From: CAYQUL01 sp964568925
Lineage (GTDB): Bacteria > Patescibacteriota > Microgenomatia > UBA8517
Reading direction: 5' to 3'
DNA length: 40,083 nucleotides
Assembly: GCA_964568925.1 (NCBI GenBank)
Contig: CAZMSJ010000008.1
Coordinates: 1 to 40,083, forward strand
The translations under genes and the position numbers were made by a program. The notes below the pieces were generated by a model that was not told where the DNA came from, ran no database searches, and saw nothing but the letters and a program-made list of their open reading frames with translations. Shown here in pieces: positions 7,191 to 14,474 of this stretch. How positions within the stretch are numbered: the stretch's first letter is position 1; each line of letters begins with the position of its first letter.

Positions 7191-7637
7191 TTACAACATC
7201 TCTATTCGATAGGCAATTAAGAGTTGTGTTAAAAACCTCTCGACTCCACGGACAACTTCTTGATCCCAATTTCCTTGAATTGGGTACGTAACAAAAAATT
7301 TATGAATATGAACCTCAGCCTCTGGCTCATACATTGATTGGGTCACTTCCACTTTTTTTGAACTAAATGATCCAGGCAATTGTATGCATGTTCTCAAGGT
7401 GGGAAGTACATGATGTGAGAGCAGTGATTCAATATGTTCCTGCAAATGCTTTCTCATGACGATTGAATAACTGGTCCCTTCTCCTGTGTGTCTCAAGTTT
7501 GGTGCTGAAAGAGCGATTACAATATCTCCCGGTGGCATTGTTGGTCTTTCAAGCACTCCAAGTAGGCAACTTAAGATTGCTTGATCCATATATTCTTTTG
7601 AAAGTAACACAACCGAAACAACTTCAAGATGTAGCAC
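7191..7637 (-). CDS. Unknown protein, 148 aa, GTG start
   Basis: Not recognised. It is a soluble protein with an alternating hydrophobic pattern, beta strands likely, and no signal peptide. The C-terminal part (EVHIHKFFVTYPI, then a helix ending FLTQLLIAYRIEML) suggests a small alpha/beta fold. The start is GTG at 7635-7637, with AAGGAG eight bases upstream. An extended -10 (TGATACAAT on the minus strand, 7673-7681) lies at the very 3' end of galE, so it has its own promoter although it is only 41 bases from galE. Its terminator follows directly. It interrupts the nusA-infB and rpsO-pnp group together with galE. Confidence 0.75.
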   Translation of the reverse strand: MLHLEVVSVVLLSKEYMDQAILSCLLGVLERPTMPPGDIVIALSAPNLRHTGEGTSYSIVMRKHLQEHIESLLSHHVLPTLRTCIQLPGSFSSKKVEVTQSMYEPEAEVHIHKFFVTYPIQGNWDQEVVRGVERFLTQLLIAYRIEML

Positions 7638-7672
7638 GGTAAAAACTCCTTCTCTTTTGAACGTAAAACGCT

Positions 7673-7681
7673 ATTGTATCA
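7673..7681 (-). promoter_or_regulatory. Extended -10 promoter of the 7191-7637 gene
   Basis: TGATACAAT on the minus strand. The TGA is also the galE stop codon. No convincing -35 is present. The leader would be about 30 bases with AAGGAG. Confidence 0.45.
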
Positions 7682-8611
7682 CTTGGAGTTTTTGTAATAC
7701 GAAACGGTTTGGCTAACGCCTTCGGTGAAGCTTACCTGTGGAGACCAAGAAAGGAGATCTTTCGCCTTCTGTGGTGAAAGAGCATTGTGTCGTGTATCAC
7801 CGGCACGGTCTGGTCCGTAGTTTGGTGGTGTTTGTATTCCAAGTGATGCAGCTAATGCGTTGTAGACGTCATTGTTTGATGTGCGTACCCCTGTTGAAAT
7901 ATTAAAGTAATCATTTTTGTCGTACTGCATTGCTTGAATGTTTGCGTTCACCACATCGTGCACAAACACGTAGTCACGGGTGTGGCCACCATCTCCATTA
8001 ATGGTTGGTATCTCTCCTTCAAGCATCTTTTTTGTAAAGATGGCTACAATTCCTGCCTCTCTGTTGCCAGCTTGTCGTGGTCCATACACATTGGCGTATC
8101 GCAATGAAACATAGGAAATACCAAAAAGGTTTGCATAGAGGCGCAGATACATTTCTGCTGCAAACTTTGAAACACCATAGAAGGAGCTTGGGGCAACGAT
8201 TGGTTCATCTTCAGTAATGGGTAGTTTCTCCTCAGGAATATCACCATAGAGAGCTCCTCCGGTGTTTGAATAAACGATCTTTCCTACCCCATGGATGCGG
8301 CTTGCTTCAAGAAGGTTCATCATTCCAACGATGTTTATTTCCTGGTCTTCATCTGGGTGCTCCATTGAGTAGGGAACTTCATTTTGAGCTGCAAGGTGAA
8401 AAACCACCTCTGGTCGAGCGTGCTCAAACGTGGAAATCATCTTTTCTCGGTCTCTGATATCAACTTCGTAGAAGGTACTGTTTTTGTTCAGGTTATTTCG
8501 TGTTCCGCTTCGAAGGTTATCGAGAATGGCCACACTGTGCCCCAGTTCAATCAATTTGTCTTGGATATGGCTTCCAATGAAACCTGCACCGCCGGTTATG
8601 AGGGTTCTCAT
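7679..8611 (-). CDS. NAD-dependent sugar-nucleotide epimerase/dehydratase, GalE-like
   Basis: Short-chain dehydrogenase of the extended, sugar-nucleotide type, 310 residues, the usual length. The NAD-binding loop GGAGFIG is at residues 7-13 and DNLRSG follows the second strand, as in UDP-glucose 4-epimerases. The catalytic region has SNTGGALYG (near 114-122) and the YGVSK motif (about 144-148). RYANVYGPRQ and RDYVFVHDV are the family's substrate-side motifs. The likely reaction is 4-epimerisation of a UDP-hexose for surface glycans, but the exact substrate cannot be read from the sequence. The ATG is eight bases downstream of a -10 element and lacks a ribosome site, so the gene belongs to the leaderless class. 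Confidence 0.9.
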   Translation of the reverse strand: MRTLITGGAGFIGSHIQDKLIELGHSVAILDNLRSGTRNNLNKNSTFYEVDIRDREKMISTFEHARPEVVFHLAAQNEVPYSMEHPDEDQEINIVGMMNLLEASRIHGVGKIVYSNTGGALYGDIPEEKLPITEDEPIVAPSSFYGVSKFAAEMYLRLYANLFGISYVSLRYANVYGPRQAGNREAGIVAIFTKKMLEGEIPTINGDGGHTRDYVFVHDVVNANIQAMQYDKNDYFNISTGVRTSNNDVYNALAASLGIQTPPNYGPDRAGDTRHNALSPQKAKDLLSWSPQVSFTEGVSQTVSYYKNSK

Positions 8612-8619
8612 GTACCTAC

Positions 8620-8648
8620 AAGTTACAGGAAAATGGGGGACAAGGCAA
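8620..8648 (-). promoter_or_regulatory. Promoter of the GalE-like gene, leaderless type
   Basis: On the minus strand: -35 TTGCCT (8643-8648), 17-base spacer, -10 TAACTT (8620-8625), then eight bases to the ATG. It lies back to back with the rpsO promoter. Confidence 0.6.
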
Positions 8649-8679
8649 TAAAGAGTGCTCAGGCCCTAAGAGTGACTCT

Positions 8680-8708
8680 TTGCATTTTGGGGTATGGCGT
8701 GATATAGT
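8680..8708 (+). promoter_or_regulatory. rpsO-pnp promoter
   Basis: -35 TTGCAT (8680-8685), 17-base spacer, extended -10 TGATATAGT (8700-8708). The leader of about 65 bases is one of the few long leaders on a core gene here. In many bacteria S15 represses its own mRNA through a leader structure; a GC-rich stretch (about 8731-8752) could take part, but I could not establish a fold. Confidence 0.75.
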
Positions 8709-8779
8709 ACCCACTAGATGTATGCAAGGTTTGTGGCTGCCGCCCGCTCACTTTAGCATGACATGACTTAAATACTCAT

Positions 8780-9046
8780 ATGGCATTATCACGAGAGCAA
8801 AAGCTCGACATTATTACAAAATTTGCACGCGAAAAAAGCGATACTGGTTCTCCAGAAGTCCAGATTGCTCTTCTTACTGCTCAAATTGACAAACTTGTTG
8901 GTAATTTGAAAGAGCACGCAAAAGATATACACTCACGACGTGGGCTTTTAAGTATGGTTGCAAAACGCCGACGACTCCTTTCATACCTCGCAAAGCGCGA
9001 TATGGAACGTTTTGAGAAAGTTCGAAAAGACTTGCAGCTACATTAA
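8780..9046 (+). CDS. rpsO: 30S ribosomal protein S15
   Basis: 88 residues, the standard length. It binds 16S rRNA in the central domain early in 30S assembly. The diagnostic text is present: TGSPEVQIALLT (about 22-33), HSRRGLLSMVAKRRRLLSYL (about 51-70). It starts with ATG without a Shine-Dalgarno sequence and ends nine bases before pnp, the classical rpsO-pnp pair. Confidence 0.98.
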   Translation: MALSREQKLDIITKFAREKSDTGSPEVQIALLTAQIDKLVGNLKEHAKDIHSRRGLLSMVAKRRRLLSYLAKRDMERFEKVRKDLQLH

Positions 9047-9055
9047 TTATTATTC

Positions 9056-11374
9056 ATGACTGAAATTAAAAAAACTTTAGAAATAGGTGGACGAACACTC
9101 ACCTTAAAGACAGGTATCCTTGCACCTCAAGCAACTCTCGCAGTTACCGCACAATACGGTGACACTGTTGTTTTGGCTACTGTTACTTCAGCACCTCTCC
9201 GACAAGAACTCGATTATTTCCCTCTTTCTGTTGAATACCAAGAACGACTCTACGCAGGTGGACGTATTAAAGGATCTCGATGGGTAAAGCGAGAAGGTCG
9301 CCCAACTGATGACGAAATTTTGAAAGGAAGACTTATCGATCGTTCTATTCGACCACTTTTCCCTAAGACATACAAAATGGACGTGCAAGTTATTGCAACA
9401 GTCTTGTCAGTTGATATGGAAAATGATCCAGCGATGACCGCAGGATTTGCAGTTTCAGCAGCACTTACCGCTTCTTCACTCCCATGGGGAGGCCCAGTTT
9501 CAATTCTTAACGTTGGTTTGATTGATGGCGAATATGTCATTAACCCAACAAACGCACAAGAAGAATCATCAAAGATGGATTTAATCGTTTCTGCTACAAA
9601 AGAAGCCATTATCATGGTTGAGGCAGGAGCAAACGAAGTTTCAGAAGATGAAGTAATCAAGGGTATTGAATTTGCACAAAAGGAAAGTAAGCAAGTTTTT
9701 GATTTCATCAATGAATTTGCAAAGGAAGTTGGAATTGAAAAAGAAGTTGTTGCAAAGGCTGAACACGACAAAGCTTTGGTAAAAGCAATTGCAGCTATTG
9801 CTGAGGACAGACTTCCAGCAGTTATTGACCAAATGGCCAAAAAAGAAGGTAAGAGTGCAATGTGGGATGAATTGTTGGCTGAAGTAAAGGCAGCAGTTGA
9901 ACCTGAACAACAAGTAGAAGCTTCAATTATCTTGGATGACATGAAGAAAGAGATTATTCGAAAGAATATCTTGAAGGGTGTTCGACCAGATGGTCGAAAG
10001 CTTGATCAAGTACGTGTTCTTTCAAGTGCAGTTGGTGTTCTTCCACGAACTCATGGATCAGCTCTCTTCCAAAGAGGTGCAACACAAGTAATGAACGTTG
10101 CAACCATTGGTCCATTATCAGATGGTCAGCTCTTGGAATCAGCCGAAGGAGAACGTGAACAGCGATATATTCATCACTACATCATGCCGCCTTTCTCAAC
10201 AGGAGAAACAGGACGAGTTGGACAACCATCACGACGAGAAATTGGTCATGGAGCATTGGCAGAACGTGCTTTGTTCCCTGTTATCCCTGATGAAAAGACA
10301 TTCCCATATGCAATGAGACTTGTGTCTGAAGTTTTGTCTTCAAATGGAAGTACCTCTATGGCATCAACCTGTGGATCAACCTTGTCATTAATGGATGCAG
10401 GAGTACCAATTAAGTCACCTGTTTCAGGTATTGCCATGGGACTTGTCATTGAAAGTGACAAAGAATATGCCGTTATGACTGATATTGCAGGTATTGAAGA
10501 CTTTAACGGAGACATGGACTTTAAAGTTGCTGGAACCAAAGACGGTATTACTGCTATGCAGCTTGATGTTAAAACTCTTAATTTGACCGCAAAGATCTTG
10601 AAAGATGCTATTGCACAGGCAAAAGTTGGACGAGCACATATCTTGAAGCATATGCTTGAAACAATTTCTGAGCCACGATCAGAAGTTTCAACCTACGCAC
10701 CAAAGGTAAAGACTGTTCATATTGATCCAACCAAGATTGGTGAAGTTGTTGGGCCTGGTGGAAAAATCATCAAGAGAATCATTGCAGAAACAGGAGCAAA
10801 TGTTGAAATCAGTGACGATGGTTCAGTTGCAATCTCTGCAGTTGATATCGAAGCAGTTAACAAAGCAGTTGCTTGGGTAGAGTCAATTGTAAAGGTTCCA
10901 ATGCCTGGAGAAATCTATGAAGGTGAAGTCGTTCGAATCGAGCGATTTGGAGCTTTCGTTGAAATCTTGCCTGGCAAAGATGGACTCGTACACGTCTCTG
11001 ATATGGGTGAAGGATTTGTTTCCTCTCCAGAAGACATTGTGACAATTGGACAGAAAGTACAAGTTCGAGTCAAGGAAGTTGATCAAATGGGACGAATCAA
11101 TTTGTCTCTTAACCTAGACCCTGCAACTGATATTGCTAAAGAAGAAGCACGAGCTGCAGCAGGTGGACGAGATTTTGACCGAGGAAATGATCGAGGTGGA
11201 GACCGCAAACCATTTATCCGATCAGCAGGTCGAAGTAATGGACCACGAGGAAATGATCGAAATCGAGGACCACGACGAGACTTTGGACGAAATGATCGCG
11301 CCAATGGTGGCCCACATTTCCCAGCATCACGACTTGTGACTTCAGACTCAACCAAACGAAAGTTTGAGCGATAA
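9056..11374 (+). CDS. pnp: Polyribonucleotide nucleotidyltransferase (PNPase) with Arg/Gly-rich tail
   Basis: Phosphorolytic 3'-5' exoribonuclease of RNA turnover, 772 residues. Two RNase PH-like cores (about 1-145 and 300-545) flank a helical domain. The second core carries FSTGETGRVGQPSRREIGHG and the STCGSTLSLMDAG catalytic block. A KH domain (about 551-612, GEVVGPGGKIIKRI) and an S1 domain (about 617-690) follow. Residues from about 705 form a basic Arg/Gly/Asp/Asn-rich tail with repeated RGNDR-like units, likely disordered and RNA-binding or a protein-docking segment. It is translated with rpsO and has no ribosome site. Arginine codons are mostly CGA, also within the tail. RNase J lies 3.7 kb downstream and is a functional partner in other bacteria. 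Confidence 0.97.
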   Translation: MTEIKKTLEIGGRTLTLKTGILAPQATLAVTAQYGDTVVLATVTSAPLRQELDYFPLSVEYQERLYAGGRIKGSRWVKREGRPTDDEILKGRLIDRSIRPLFPKTYKMDVQVIATVLSVDMENDPAMTAGFAVSAALTASSLPWGGPVSILNVGLIDGEYVINPTNAQEESSKMDLIVSATKEAIIMVEAGANEVSEDEVIKGIEFAQKESKQVFDFINEFAKEVGIEKEVVAKAEHDKALVKAIAAIAEDRLPAVIDQMAKKEGKSAMWDELLAEVKAAVEPEQQVEASIILDDMKKEIIRKNILKGVRPDGRKLDQVRVLSSAVGVLPRTHGSALFQRGATQVMNVATIGPLSDGQLLESAEGEREQRYIHHYIMPPFSTGETGRVGQPSRREIGHGALAERALFPVIPDEKTFPYAMRLVSEVLSSNGSTSMASTCGSTLSLMDAGVPIKSPVSGIAMGLVIESDKEYAVMTDIAGIEDFNGDMDFKVAGTKDGITAMQLDVKTLNLTAKILKDAIAQAKVGRAHILKHMLETISEPRSEVSTYAPKVKTVHIDPTKIGEVVGPGGKIIKRIIAETGANVEISDDGSVAISAVDIEAVNKAVAWVESIVKVPMPGEIYEGEVVRIERFGAFVEILPGKDGLVHVSDMGEGFVSSPEDIVTIGQKVQVRVKEVDQMGRINLSLNLDPATDIAKEEARAAAGGRDFDRGNDRGGDRKPFIRSAGRSNGPRGNDRNRGPRRDFGRNDRANGGPHFPASRLVTSDSTKRKFER

Positions 11375-11376
11375 TC

Positions 11377-11405
11377 TTGATTCTTCTTTAGTCCTGTAAT
11401 ACAAT
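11377..11405 (+). promoter_or_regulatory. Promoter of the 11438-12019 kinase-like gene
   Basis: -35 TTGATT (11377-11382), 17-base spacer, -10 TACAAT (11400-11405). It begins three bases after the pnp stop. The leader is about 26 bases and carries GGAGGTG. Confidence 0.65.
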
Positions 11406-11437
11406 TCTATTCTTGTTTTATTTGTGGAGGTGTTGTC

Positions 11438-12019
11438 GTGTTTAGCCAACAAGTACTACAAAAGATTTGTGATTGGGTTGTGTCCCAAACAGAAGACAAA
11501 CCCTATCCGTATGTTCTTTTCTTAATTGGTGCAGCTGGTGCTGGAAAAACCACCTTGGCCAGCCTGTTATCAAAAACACTTGAAACACCTGTTATTTCAT
11601 ACGATGAAATTGCAGCGGTTTTCAGTGAAACGGGTGACGAACGTGATGGAAAATATGCAGGTATTGTTGCTCAAAGGGTAATTATTGAAATTGGATTAGC
11701 TATTGCTCGTGGACAGTCATTAATCATTGATGAAACAAACACCAGTGGTGTTCATCGAAGAGCCTTGATGCAAAAGATTGCTAGATTTAATTGCAAAGCG
11801 ATACTTCTTGGTCTGTGGCTTGATACACCGCTTGAAGTTTGTTTAAAGCGAGATGCTGCTCGAGAATTACCAAGAGGTGAAGGAGTGTATGTAACTTACA
11901 GAGCACTCTATGGAAGGGATGGAGAGTTTTATCAGACCACTGGGTTGTGTCCAACGGTCACATCTATTGGATCTGATGAGTTTGACTCACTCTATCGAGT
12001 GGGAATTGAAGATCAATAA
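11438..12019 (+). CDS. P-loop kinase-like protein, 193 aa
   Basis: Small ATP-binding protein of the AAA_33/polynucleotide-kinase-like type. The Walker A motif is GAAGAGKTT (residues 32-40), followed by a second strand with SYDEIAAVF. A Walker B-like strand, LIIDETNTS (near 91-99), matches the DxTN pattern of kinases that act on RNA ends or small molecules. A lid region with basic residues follows (CLKRDAARELPRGEG), and the length fits the family. The substrate cannot be told. It starts with GTG at 11438, six bases after GGAGGTG, and has its own promoter and a shared terminator. It is the only Shine-Dalgarno-led gene in the window for which I recognise a family. Confidence 0.82.
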   Translation: MFSQQVLQKICDWVVSQTEDKPYPYVLFLIGAAGAGKTTLASLLSKTLETPVISYDEIAAVFSETGDERDGKYAGIVAQRVIIEIGLAIARGQSLIIDETNTSGVHRRALMQKIARFNCKAILLGLWLDTPLEVCLKRDAARELPRGEGVYVTYRALYGRDGEFYQTTGLCPTVTSIGSDEFDSLYRVGIEDQ

Positions 12020-12033
12020 GAAATTTTCGAGAA

Positions 12034-12065
12034 AAAATATATGCGCCAGTTTTATCCTGGCGCAT
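12034..12065. terminator. Bidirectional terminator between two convergent genes
   Basis: ATGCGCCAG (12041-12049) pairs perfectly with CTGGCGCAT (12057-12065) around a seven-base loop. The minus-strand side is followed by ATATTTTTTC, a good U tract for the gene ending at 12074; the plus side has only AATTTG. Confidence 0.8.
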
Positions 12066-12073
12066 AATTTGTA

Positions 12074-12586
12074 CTACTTCACAATGGTAAGAGCAAGTGC
12101 CACAAAAACCAAGCATCCGACTGTTACCAGTAACCCACCCGCCATTTCAGTATACTTGCGATCATAGCTCTTTTCCGTATACTTAACGACGTTATACGCA
12201 ATTGCGGCATCAATTACGTACAGAATAAATGATGGGAAAGTGTTTATGTAAACAAGATCCCCCCATCTTTGGTCAACCTGGCTATTGTCCCAGTACACCA
12301 TAATACACATAAAAAAGGTGAGCATCCCTGTGACGATGAAAGCCAAGAAAACTTGGTTTAGAAAATTCGTCTTATCCTTTGTCGCAGGATTAGCGAAATT
12401 CCAGAGAAGGCGACCAGTGCCGGCCATAACTGCCGTTGTGAAAGCTATCATCGCCGCGTTAAAGAACACGACACTTAAATGTCGTATTAATAAAAGAACA
12501 CTGATAAAGACCATTGCTGCCACAATATTTGGCACCACATTAAAGAGTGTCAATCCGACTTTTTGTGCGTTGATTCCTTTAATCAC
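12074..12586 (-). CDS. Unknown four-helix membrane protein, 170 aa, GTG start
   Basis: Not recognised. Four hydrophobic segments are visible: about residues 14-35, 38-57, 79-101 and 147-168, with a further amphipathic stretch near 118-132. It lacks a cleavable signal peptide. Short loops carry a few charged residues (NPATKDKTN, KYTEKSYDRKYTEM). The start is GTG at 12584-12586, placed by AAGGGGTG just upstream; no ATG fits. It has its own promoter (12631-12659), a leader of about 38 bases and a terminator shared with the kinase-like gene. It belongs to the Shine-Dalgarno-led set. Confidence 0.75.
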   Translation of the reverse strand: MIKGINAQKVGLTLFNVVPNIVAAMVFISVLLLIRHLSVVFFNAAMIAFTTAVMAGTGRLLWNFANPATKDKTNFLNQVFLAFIVTGMLTFFMCIMVYWDNSQVDQRWGDLVYINTFPSFILYVIDAAIAYNVVKYTEKSYDRKYTEMAGGLLVTVGCLVFVALALTIVK

Positions 12587-12630
12587 AATTCACCCCTTAT
12601 ATATAACTTAGGTTACAAAATTCGTAGATT

Positions 12631-12659
12631 ATTCTACCACAAATAAGCCTATAAGTAAA
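12631..12659 (-). promoter_or_regulatory. Promoter of the 12074-12586 gene
   Basis: On the minus strand: -35 TTTACT (12654-12659), 17-base spacer ending in TGG, -10 TAGAAT (12631-12636). The leader is about 38 bases. Confidence 0.55.
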
Positions 12660-12690
12660 GTCCTGGTGGGGTAGATTGGGTCAGTTTGTG

Positions 12691-12699
12691 TGTTAAACT
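12691..12699 (+). promoter_or_regulatory. Extended -10 element before the Lon-like gene
   Basis: TGTTAAACT, an extended -10 of modest quality, ends eight bases before the ATG at 12708, consistent with a leaderless mRNA. No clear -35 is visible. Confidence 0.4.
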
Positions 12700-12707
12700 T
12701 AAAGCCT

Positions 12708-13757
12708 ATGGACAACAACAATGCCGGCGGCATCCTCTCAGGGCTTATTGATCAGGTAAATAAGGCAACTCTCCCTCCTGACCTCGCGGAAGGGGTTAAA
12801 AACCGCTTGAGCCAGCTTGGTTCACTCACAAATTCCCCAACCTTTTTGCCTGAAATTGATCGATTTAGTCGCTACATAGACTGGATTACCAATATCCCTT
12901 GGAACACTACAACGGCTGATCAGCTTGATCTTGTTAAGGCAAAAGAGATTCTTGATGGGCACCACTATGGTCTTGAGCCTCTGAAGGATCGACTCCTTGA
13001 ATACTTATCTGTAATGAAATTAAACGTTGACCGTGGAACAGGTGTATCACGCTCACCAATCTTGTGTTTTGTGGGCTTAGTTGGTACTGGAAAAACAACC
13101 ATGGCAGTTTCAGTGGCAGAGGCAATTGGCCGTAAATTTGCTCGTATTCCATTTGGAGGTATGGCAGACTCGTTGGAACTTCGTGGCCAATCTCGTATGC
13201 ACCCAGAGGCTGAACCTGGAAGAGTTGTTAAGGCACTTCGAACAGCCGGGAGCCGTAATCCAATCATCTTGCTCGATGAAATTGATCGTGTAACTGACCA
13301 AGGACGAGCTTCAATCATGGGTGTGTTAGTTGAACTTCTTGATCCAGAGCAAAACCATGCATTTATTGATCACTATATCGATTATCCAATTGATCTTTCT
13401 CAGGCTCTCTTTATTGCGACAGCAAATAATACAACCAATATCGCCACAGCCGTTATGGATCGTTTGGAGCCTATTTCTATGCCAAGTTATTCTGACCAAG
13501 AGAAGATTGTGATTGCCAAGAAATACATATTACCCAAGGTTTTGGCTGAAAGTGGTATGCCTGAAGGCTCCATCACGATCGATGATGAGGTGTGGATAAA
13601 TATTGCCCGCCCACTTGGGTTTGATGCCGGTATTCGTACCTTGGACCGAACCGTACAAGGGGTAGTTCGAAAGATAGCCAAACTCTATGTTGAAGGCAAA
13701 GGCACCCAGTTTACGATCAACAAAGATAACGTAAAAGAGTATCTCCCGAAGTGGTAA
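12708..13757 (+). CDS. Lon-type AAA+ ATPase without protease domain
   Basis: The 349-residue protein matches the ATPase core of Lon protease from the pre-AAA helix bundle (FSRYIDWITNIPW, HYGLEPLKDRLLEYLSV) to the small AAA domain (DAGIRTLDRTVQGVVRKIAKL). Walker A is GLVGTGKTT (123-131), Walker B is IILLDEID (about 186-193), sensor 1 lies in FIATANN (about 233-239), and VMDRLE carries the arginine finger. The N-terminal LON substrate domain and the C-terminal Ser-Lys protease domain are both absent. The frame ends cleanly at TAA and the next gene's promoter follows, with no trace of protease sequence in any frame, so it is not a broken lon. It may act as an unfoldase or as a partner of a separate protease. 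ATG 12708 is preferred to GTG 12690, which overlaps the -10. Confidence 0.85.
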   Translation: MDNNNAGGILSGLIDQVNKATLPPDLAEGVKNRLSQLGSLTNSPTFLPEIDRFSRYIDWITNIPWNTTTADQLDLVKAKEILDGHHYGLEPLKDRLLEYLSVMKLNVDRGTGVSRSPILCFVGLVGTGKTTMAVSVAEAIGRKFARIPFGGMADSLELRGQSRMHPEAEPGRVVKALRTAGSRNPIILLDEIDRVTDQGRASIMGVLVELLDPEQNHAFIDHYIDYPIDLSQALFIATANNTTNIATAVMDRLEPISMPSYSDQEKIVIAKKYILPKVLAESGMPEGSITIDDEVWINIARPLGFDAGIRTLDRTVQGVVRKIAKLYVEGKGTQFTINKDNVKEYLPKW

Positions 13758-13764
13758 AGTCTCC

Positions 13765-13780
13765 TATAATTTGATATGAT
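13765..13780 (+). promoter_or_regulatory. Promoter region of the 13814-14056 gene
   Basis: Two overlapping candidates: TATAAT (13765-13770) and an extended -10, TGATATGAT (13772-13780). Neither has a strong -35. They lie 33-44 bases before the GTG start. Confidence 0.45.
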
Positions 13781-13813
13781 TGCACCATCCCCAATAAAGG
13801 AAAGAGGTGTGTT

Positions 13814-14056
13814 GTGTCAAAGTACGTTCTGTTTTTCAAAGTCATGGGTTGGATCATGCTCATAATGGTTGTTGCCATTGGTGCTAGTTTTGCAGTTGCA
13901 ACACTTGTCTTTATGCTCTTACTAGATTTCAGTTTGCTGAATTTGTTTACCGCGTGTGTGGGGATTTTCATTATTCTTGTTGGAGCAAATGAGTGCGTAG
14001 AAAGAATCAAGACAAAGTTATTCATTGAACCCAAACCAGAACAGGTTCTTCTGTAA
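13814..14056 (+). CDS. Small membrane protein, 80 aa, GTG start
   Basis: Not recognised. Two hydrophobic helices (about residues 8-36 and 40-59) are followed by a basic-to-acidic tail (ERIKTKLFIEPKPEQ). It may be an integral inner-membrane protein with a short cytoplasmic end. The start is GTG at 13814, with GAGGTG upstream (13804-13809). It is monocistronic: own promoter, own hairpin terminator. It is one of three small membrane-protein genes in a row (13814-15011), each with its own promoter, ribosome site and terminator. Confidence 0.7.
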   Translation: MSKYVLFFKVMGWIMLIMVVAIGASFAVATLVFMLLLDFSLLNLFTACVGIFIILVGANECVERIKTKLFIEPKPEQVLL

Positions 14057-14062
14057 TTTTTT

Positions 14063-14082
14063 AGGGGTGGCTCGCCACCCCT
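14063..14082 (+). terminator. Terminator after the 13814-14056 gene
   Basis: AGGGGTGGC (14063-14071) pairs with GCCACCCCT (14074-14082). The stem is very GC-rich and T-rich sequence precedes it; the downstream tract (CCTTTC) is weak, so termination on the plus strand may be incomplete. Confidence 0.6.
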
Positions 14083-14091
14083 CCTTTCAAA

Positions 14092-14120
14092 TTGAAAGAC
14101 TTCCCTTTTGGGGTTACAGT
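14092..14120 (+). promoter_or_regulatory. Promoter of the 14154-14345 gene
   Basis: -35 TTGAAA (14092-14097), 17-base spacer, -10 TACAGT (14115-14120). The leader is about 27 bases and contains AAGGAG. Confidence 0.55.
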
Positions 14121-14153
14121 AGTGATTGGTTTGGAAATATAAGGAGATGGTAT

Positions 14154-14345
14154 ATGGTTGGCAAATTTGCAGCCTGGGTTCTAGGTCTCTTCTTCTTTTT
14201 CTTTTGCGCTTTGGGTACTCAAGCCCCAATGGTTGGGGGTATTCTCTTTTTTGGTTGTATCCTGCACCTTGCTCTGTCGTCTGTACATCTGACTTCCACA
14301 AAGAAGCGGAGTTACACCATTTCAGAGGAGCCACCATTGGTATAG
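14154..14345 (+). CDS. Small membrane protein, 63 aa
   Basis: Not recognised. Two hydrophobic segments (about residues 5-22, with five consecutive Phe, and 27-45) are followed by a polar tail (STKKRSYTISEEPP). The ATG at 14154 is preferred because AAGGAG lies seven bases upstream (14141-14146); longer in-frame extensions would run through the promoter and the preceding terminator. It has its own promoter and terminator. Confidence 0.65.
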   Translation: MVGKFAAWVLGLFFFFFCALGTQAPMVGGILFFGCILHLALSSVHLTSTKKRSYTISEEPPLV

Positions 14346-14372
14346 GAATACTCGACCGTTAACTGTAGTTTT

Positions 14373-14401
14373 GAGGCAGCCATTTGGTTGCCTCTTTTTT
14401 T
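14373..14401 (+). terminator. Terminator after the 14154-14345 gene
   Basis: GAGGCAGCC (14373-14381) pairs with GGTTGCCTC (14386-14394, one G-U pair) around a four-base loop, followed by seven T. It is a textbook intrinsic terminator. Confidence 0.88.
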
Positions 14402-14410
14402 GTGAAGAAG

Positions 14411-14439
14411 TTGAGTCTTGTCCTGTAATATGGTAGACT
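14411..14439 (+). promoter_or_regulatory. Promoter of the 14475-15011 gene
   Basis: -35 TTGAGT (14411-14416), 17-base spacer ending in TGG, -10 TAGACT (14434-14439). It gives a leader of about 29 bases. Confidence 0.65.
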
Positions 14440-14474
14440 ACGGTAGTACTTTTGGCTAGAAAGGAATATCTATT

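Noticed and set aside
7641..7693. Inverted repeat AAAAACTCC / GGAGTTTTT as a switch that hides the ribosome site of the 7191 gene
   Set aside because: One arm lies upstream of the -10 element and would not be in the gene's own mRNA; it would matter only in a galE read-through transcript.
8709..8779. Known riboswitch in the rpsO leader
   Set aside because: The leader is only about 65 bases and I could not match it to a known riboswitch or to a defined S15-binding fold; autoregulation by S15 remains only a possibility.
12708..13757. Lon-like gene as a pseudogene of lon
   Set aside because: All ATPase motifs are intact, the frame ends cleanly, and no protease-domain sequence follows in any frame before the next gene.
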